DNA of 64,000 nucleotides from Amanita rubescens (Eukaryota > Basidiomycota > Agaricomycetes > Agaricales > Amanitaceae). Position 1 is the stretch's first letter, and each line of letters starts with the position of its first letter. Below the pieces are notes generated by a model. It was given only the letters and a program-made list of their open reading frames with translations. It had not been told where the DNA came from and made no database searches. Both the position numbers and the translations under genes were made by a program. The stretch spans positions 124,001 through 188,000 of the forward strand of contig WION01000039.1 in assembly GCA_015039365.1 (NCBI GenBank). Reading direction: 5' to 3'. Positions 60,858-64,000 of this stretch are shown here, piece after piece.

Positions 60858-63800
60858 CTATTTTGGATCACACCTGGCCAATCTGCTCGGATCCATGGTA
60901 CATGACGGTGGCCCCGAGAAACTTAGACGGCCCAGTGGAAAAGAGCCATCTGATTTGGGCTTCCGCATCATGTAGACTTCTCCGACCCTGTCACCACTAA
61001 TAACAACCACCTCCTGTCCCCTTGACGTCGGCCTCTGAGGGAACAGGAACTTCGCGGGTATTGTCACTGACCGGTCCTTTACGTGGACTTCTATCTTATC
61101 TTCCAGTTCTCCAGACAAAATAAGAACCCTTTGGCCATCGTATTGACCTTTCCCAAAGCCCCCCCCCTCCATGGGATTTGGCTTGCTGTTGCGGACATGG
61201 GCATAGATGCGCTTTCTCACTAATCCATCCCTTAACATCCAGTCAGCAGGAAGTACTGTCGGTAATGTCGGTATAGGATGTCAGAGCAGGATAATCAGAT
61301 CACGAAAGTCATACCTTCATCCCCATAAGTGATTATCGGAGTCTCTGCCGTCAGTGTGGATGCCTCTGGTGCGTCTGCGGATGGCGACGATATCGGTCGG
61401 TCTTCGGGGTGGTTTTCGGCTACGCCTGCTTCTTCAGGAAGGGGTGTAGCGGCTCGCTTGGGTTGCGTCGGTTGCCTCTGAAAGCAGGGTATTGGGTATG
61501 CCCCGGCCGCAGGTATCTTGTGCAAATGTATGTGGTAATCCCGTAGGTCTGGACCATTCTCTTCCCTGTAACAAATAAGTATGTTTTGAACGAATCCCGC
61601 CTGGATAACTCACGTATTTATCAGGAAGTCAACATGTACGTCCACCCATCGACTTCCCGAACTCGCTTCGACACGAAATTGGTAGTTTCCATGATATTCT
61701 CGTATCCTTCCGAATAAACCTTTATGTACGTGTGGTCCAGATACGACGACCCACGTGCCGACGAGTTTCTTGTAGTCATCATTATCCCTAAGACCTGATA
61801 AATTGGCTATCGAGGAGGGGGTTTGCACCGTAGGGTCAGGGGATGTGTCTGCTTTCAGAAACCATGGTGGCACCATGAACTACCGCAATATACATCGTCA
61901 GTGCTTCGACTGGCTAAAGTAGTTAATATACCATTGTCTTTGTCTTGCTATCGATCACCTCGATGACAGAGTCCGACACGCTACAGATGCTACCGTTTTG
62001 CCCATACTCCGCTGACAAGGGATTGATCACCTGCACCGCCTTGCCGACTTCAAACCGGCGATCCTGTTCCATTTCAAAATCGTCATAAGGGATAAGTTGC
62101 CATGATTTCACGTCAAACTGTAATAGATTTAATATTTGCTGGGTACGGGCATGGAGTTCATACCTGTTCCTTTCGATCCTGGTCGAATACTTCAATTTGA
62201 TCATCCTGGACCCCGATGACCAAACCTTGCTGGTTGATCATCGACGACCTAACGACCTTGACTCTATCTCCAAGCTGATAAAACCTTCTGACGGATCGGA
62301 TACCGACTTCGAACTCCTCTCCTGTCTCGATCGTGCGCACGATCACTTTATCAAAGTGTATGTCCTGTATAACGCCTTGGGTAATCCCCATATTCGACTT
62401 GACCTCCACCTTGTTACCGATTTTGACAGGAGCGGCTACATCATTCTCGTACGTCCACCTGAAGAATTCCGTGTGCGGAAAATCTAATTTCATTTCCTTC
62501 GCTCCGATGGTCATCCCTTCCGCGAACAAGTTTAATTCTTTAAGTCTGGGCACCACGTCTGATGACTGTAATGCACTGACAGGTACATAGAATATCGCGA
62601 ATGGCGGCACTAAATCGTCTCCATCTACTGTTCTCTTCTGGGTTTTTGGATTTACCAATTGGCACACGCCAGGCTTGATAGCCGCGAGGTCATAGAAGCA
62701 CTTGGGATTCCACCACACGGTCGGATGCAAAGGATGCATTGTTTCTGTGCCCGGAGTCGGTTCAGAGATCGTATTGGGATGTAGAAGTCGTGGTAATCGT
62801 TGCCTTCTTAGCTTCTTCCGTTCATCCAGATAATCGGCGGAACCCTGCCTTCCTACCTCAACCAATAACCGCGGGACCAGATAGATCAGGACCTTTGACT
62901 CATTGAAAACCTCGTGCACGTAAGCGAGGTCATTGGCGTATTTTAGAAGTCTCTGGTCGATATTGTGGTCCTTGTCTAGCAAATCCCTGAGCTCTGACCT
63001 CTTCTTTATCCGGACCCACGACGGGGACTTGATGCGTGGCATAGTTGGACACCAAGTGATCCATTGTACACGTTGGTCCACAGGTACGAATAATACGTTG
63101 GGAGGTTGATAGACCGTGGACAGGTCTACACATAACTCAACCACGTTTTTGTGTGAAGTCGATTCGATGCATATCCAATTATCACTTCGCGGTGGCATAA
63201 AGACGGATAACGCTAACTGGGGACGTTTGCGCAAACGGTCGTGCATTACCCACAAAGTTTCTTCTACCGTTCCATTCTTTATATCCCGTATCCCATTCTC
63301 AGATGCTTGACGGCAAGAAAGAAAGACCACGGACTCACATATACGCTTACTATCCAAAAATTGGAATCCTGGGCCGTGGGCATTCGCATGGCACGTTCTG
63401 TCAACGAAGCGAGCACCTCGACGTCGGAGTGAGTTTTGCGCTCGTCTTGCCCGCCGTGGCCTTCACCCTCTGATGCATGAGCCTCGTATCGGCGAACAAC
63501 ACCCGCCATCCGATAATCCAATGCCGGTTCCGATTCATTGCGACCTTGTCCTATGTTGGAGGTATCAAACCCCGGGCTGGCTGTCATACCGTGAGTTAAC
63601 TCAAGTAGCAAAAGTTGAAATGGGAACCTACATTCACCGTCATAGCCTAGGTCATCCTCACTGGACTCTTCATCCTCAACTTCGATGTCCTGACCACCAT
63701 CCAAGTTCACTTCATCATCATCAATTAAGTCGTCGTAACGTCAGTTTAGCTTTCGCGAGTTTTGCACTTTTCGACTTACATCCCCTCGCAGGTCCTTCCA

Positions 63801-63945
63801 TCTCTTCGTCGCTCGAGCCACTGACCGAAGCTTCAACGTCCAAGAAGTCATTCAGTGCGACCTACGGATAGCGGACTTAGTCAAAGCGGTCATGACGAGT
63901 TAAGATCGACATTACCCTCTTTCTTTTCTTTCTACTTTTTTCATG
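60858..63945 (-). CDS. Spt5-like NGN/KOW protein, multi-exon
   Basis: Spt5 binds RNA polymerase II and aids elongation; this looks like one of the shorter Spt5-like paralogues of mushrooms rather than Spt5 itself. Exons on the minus strand: an acidic N-terminus (FLDVEASVSGSSDEEMEG; IEVEDEESSEDDLGYDGE), then MTASPGFDTSNIG...FWIVSVY before GTGAGT near 63335. Next is an NGN-like part (LALSVFMPPRSDNWICIEST, VELCVDLSTVYQPPNVLFVP), then KOW motifs (KIGNKVEVKSNMGITQGVI; QLGDRVKVVRSSMINQQG; KAVQVINPLSAEYGQNGSI; GTWVVVSGPHVHKGLFGRI; RGQEVVVISGDRVGEVYMM). Stop at 60858. At least six introns with GTRNGN donors. The first exon appears to run close to the window end. No break was noticed. Confidence 0.75.
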
Positions 63946-64000
63946 TTCAGACGCGCGAATCCGTTTTCCTCGCTACCAACTGTATTGAGCTGATTCTAGC
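63946..64000. other. Window end, upstream of the Spt5-like gene
   Basis: Too short to interpret; it may still contain 5' coding sequence of the Spt5-like gene. Confidence 0.3.

Overview
The window looks like transposon-rich genomic DNA of a mushroom-forming basidiomycete (Agaricomycetes). The evidence is: Tf1/sushi-type Ty3 (gypsy) chromovirus proteins, a Helitron with an HUH/two-tyrosine Rep and a Pif1-type helicase, the C-terminal part of a KDZ (Kyakuja-Dileera-Zisupton) transposase, TPR and Spt5-like (NGN/KOW) genes, and ordinary genes cut by introns of about 45-60 nt with GTRNGT donors and CTAAY branch sites. No tRNA, rRNA, bacterial operon or CRISPR array was seen.

Layout. 1-5126: 3' part of a Ty3 element (A), pol then a third ORF then an LTR, inserted into a tetratricopeptide gene (5127-6568) whose 3' end is repeated in inverted orientation to about 7240. 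7.6-19.8 kb: a Helitron on the minus strand, split by a gag-only LTR element (C, 14228-17748, 687-bp LTRs, TSD GTTCT). 20.5-21.6 kb: a decayed SNF5-like gene. 21991-28573: Ty3 element B on the minus strand (324-bp LTRs, TSD ATGCC). 28.6-33.7 kb: degenerate multi-exon genes of unknown function; the plus-strand one was hit twice, at 33694 by a 4.0-kb KDZ-type element (TSD ATCAAATC) and at 37866 by a foldback element that is almost wholly palindrome (TSD GGAGAAAG). The foldback carries a nested 2453-bp hAT-like non-autonomous element (39529-41981). 42.7-50.1 kb: gene remnants, long simple-sequence arrays and one small two-exon gene. 50118-60719: Ty3 element D on the minus strand (451-bp LTRs, TSD GTCAC), whose third ORF is interrupted by a second, same-length and apparently identical copy of the 2453-bp element (51242-53694). 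60858 to about 63945: an Spt5-like KOW gene on the minus strand.

Two observations link the pieces. First, in all three LTR elements whose 5' junction is visible (B, C, D), the site where a primer-binding site should lie is complementary over 11-13 nt to a stretch of the element's own LTR located 30-33 nt downstream of a TATA box. In each case the site starts exactly 2 nt inside the LTR. This is the arrangement expected for Tf1-like self-priming. Second, elements A and D carry a third ORF after pol with the same plan: a Pro-rich start, a helical middle, a CCHH knuckle and a basic tail. Splice sites, frames and identities were read by eye; no alignment or database search was possible.
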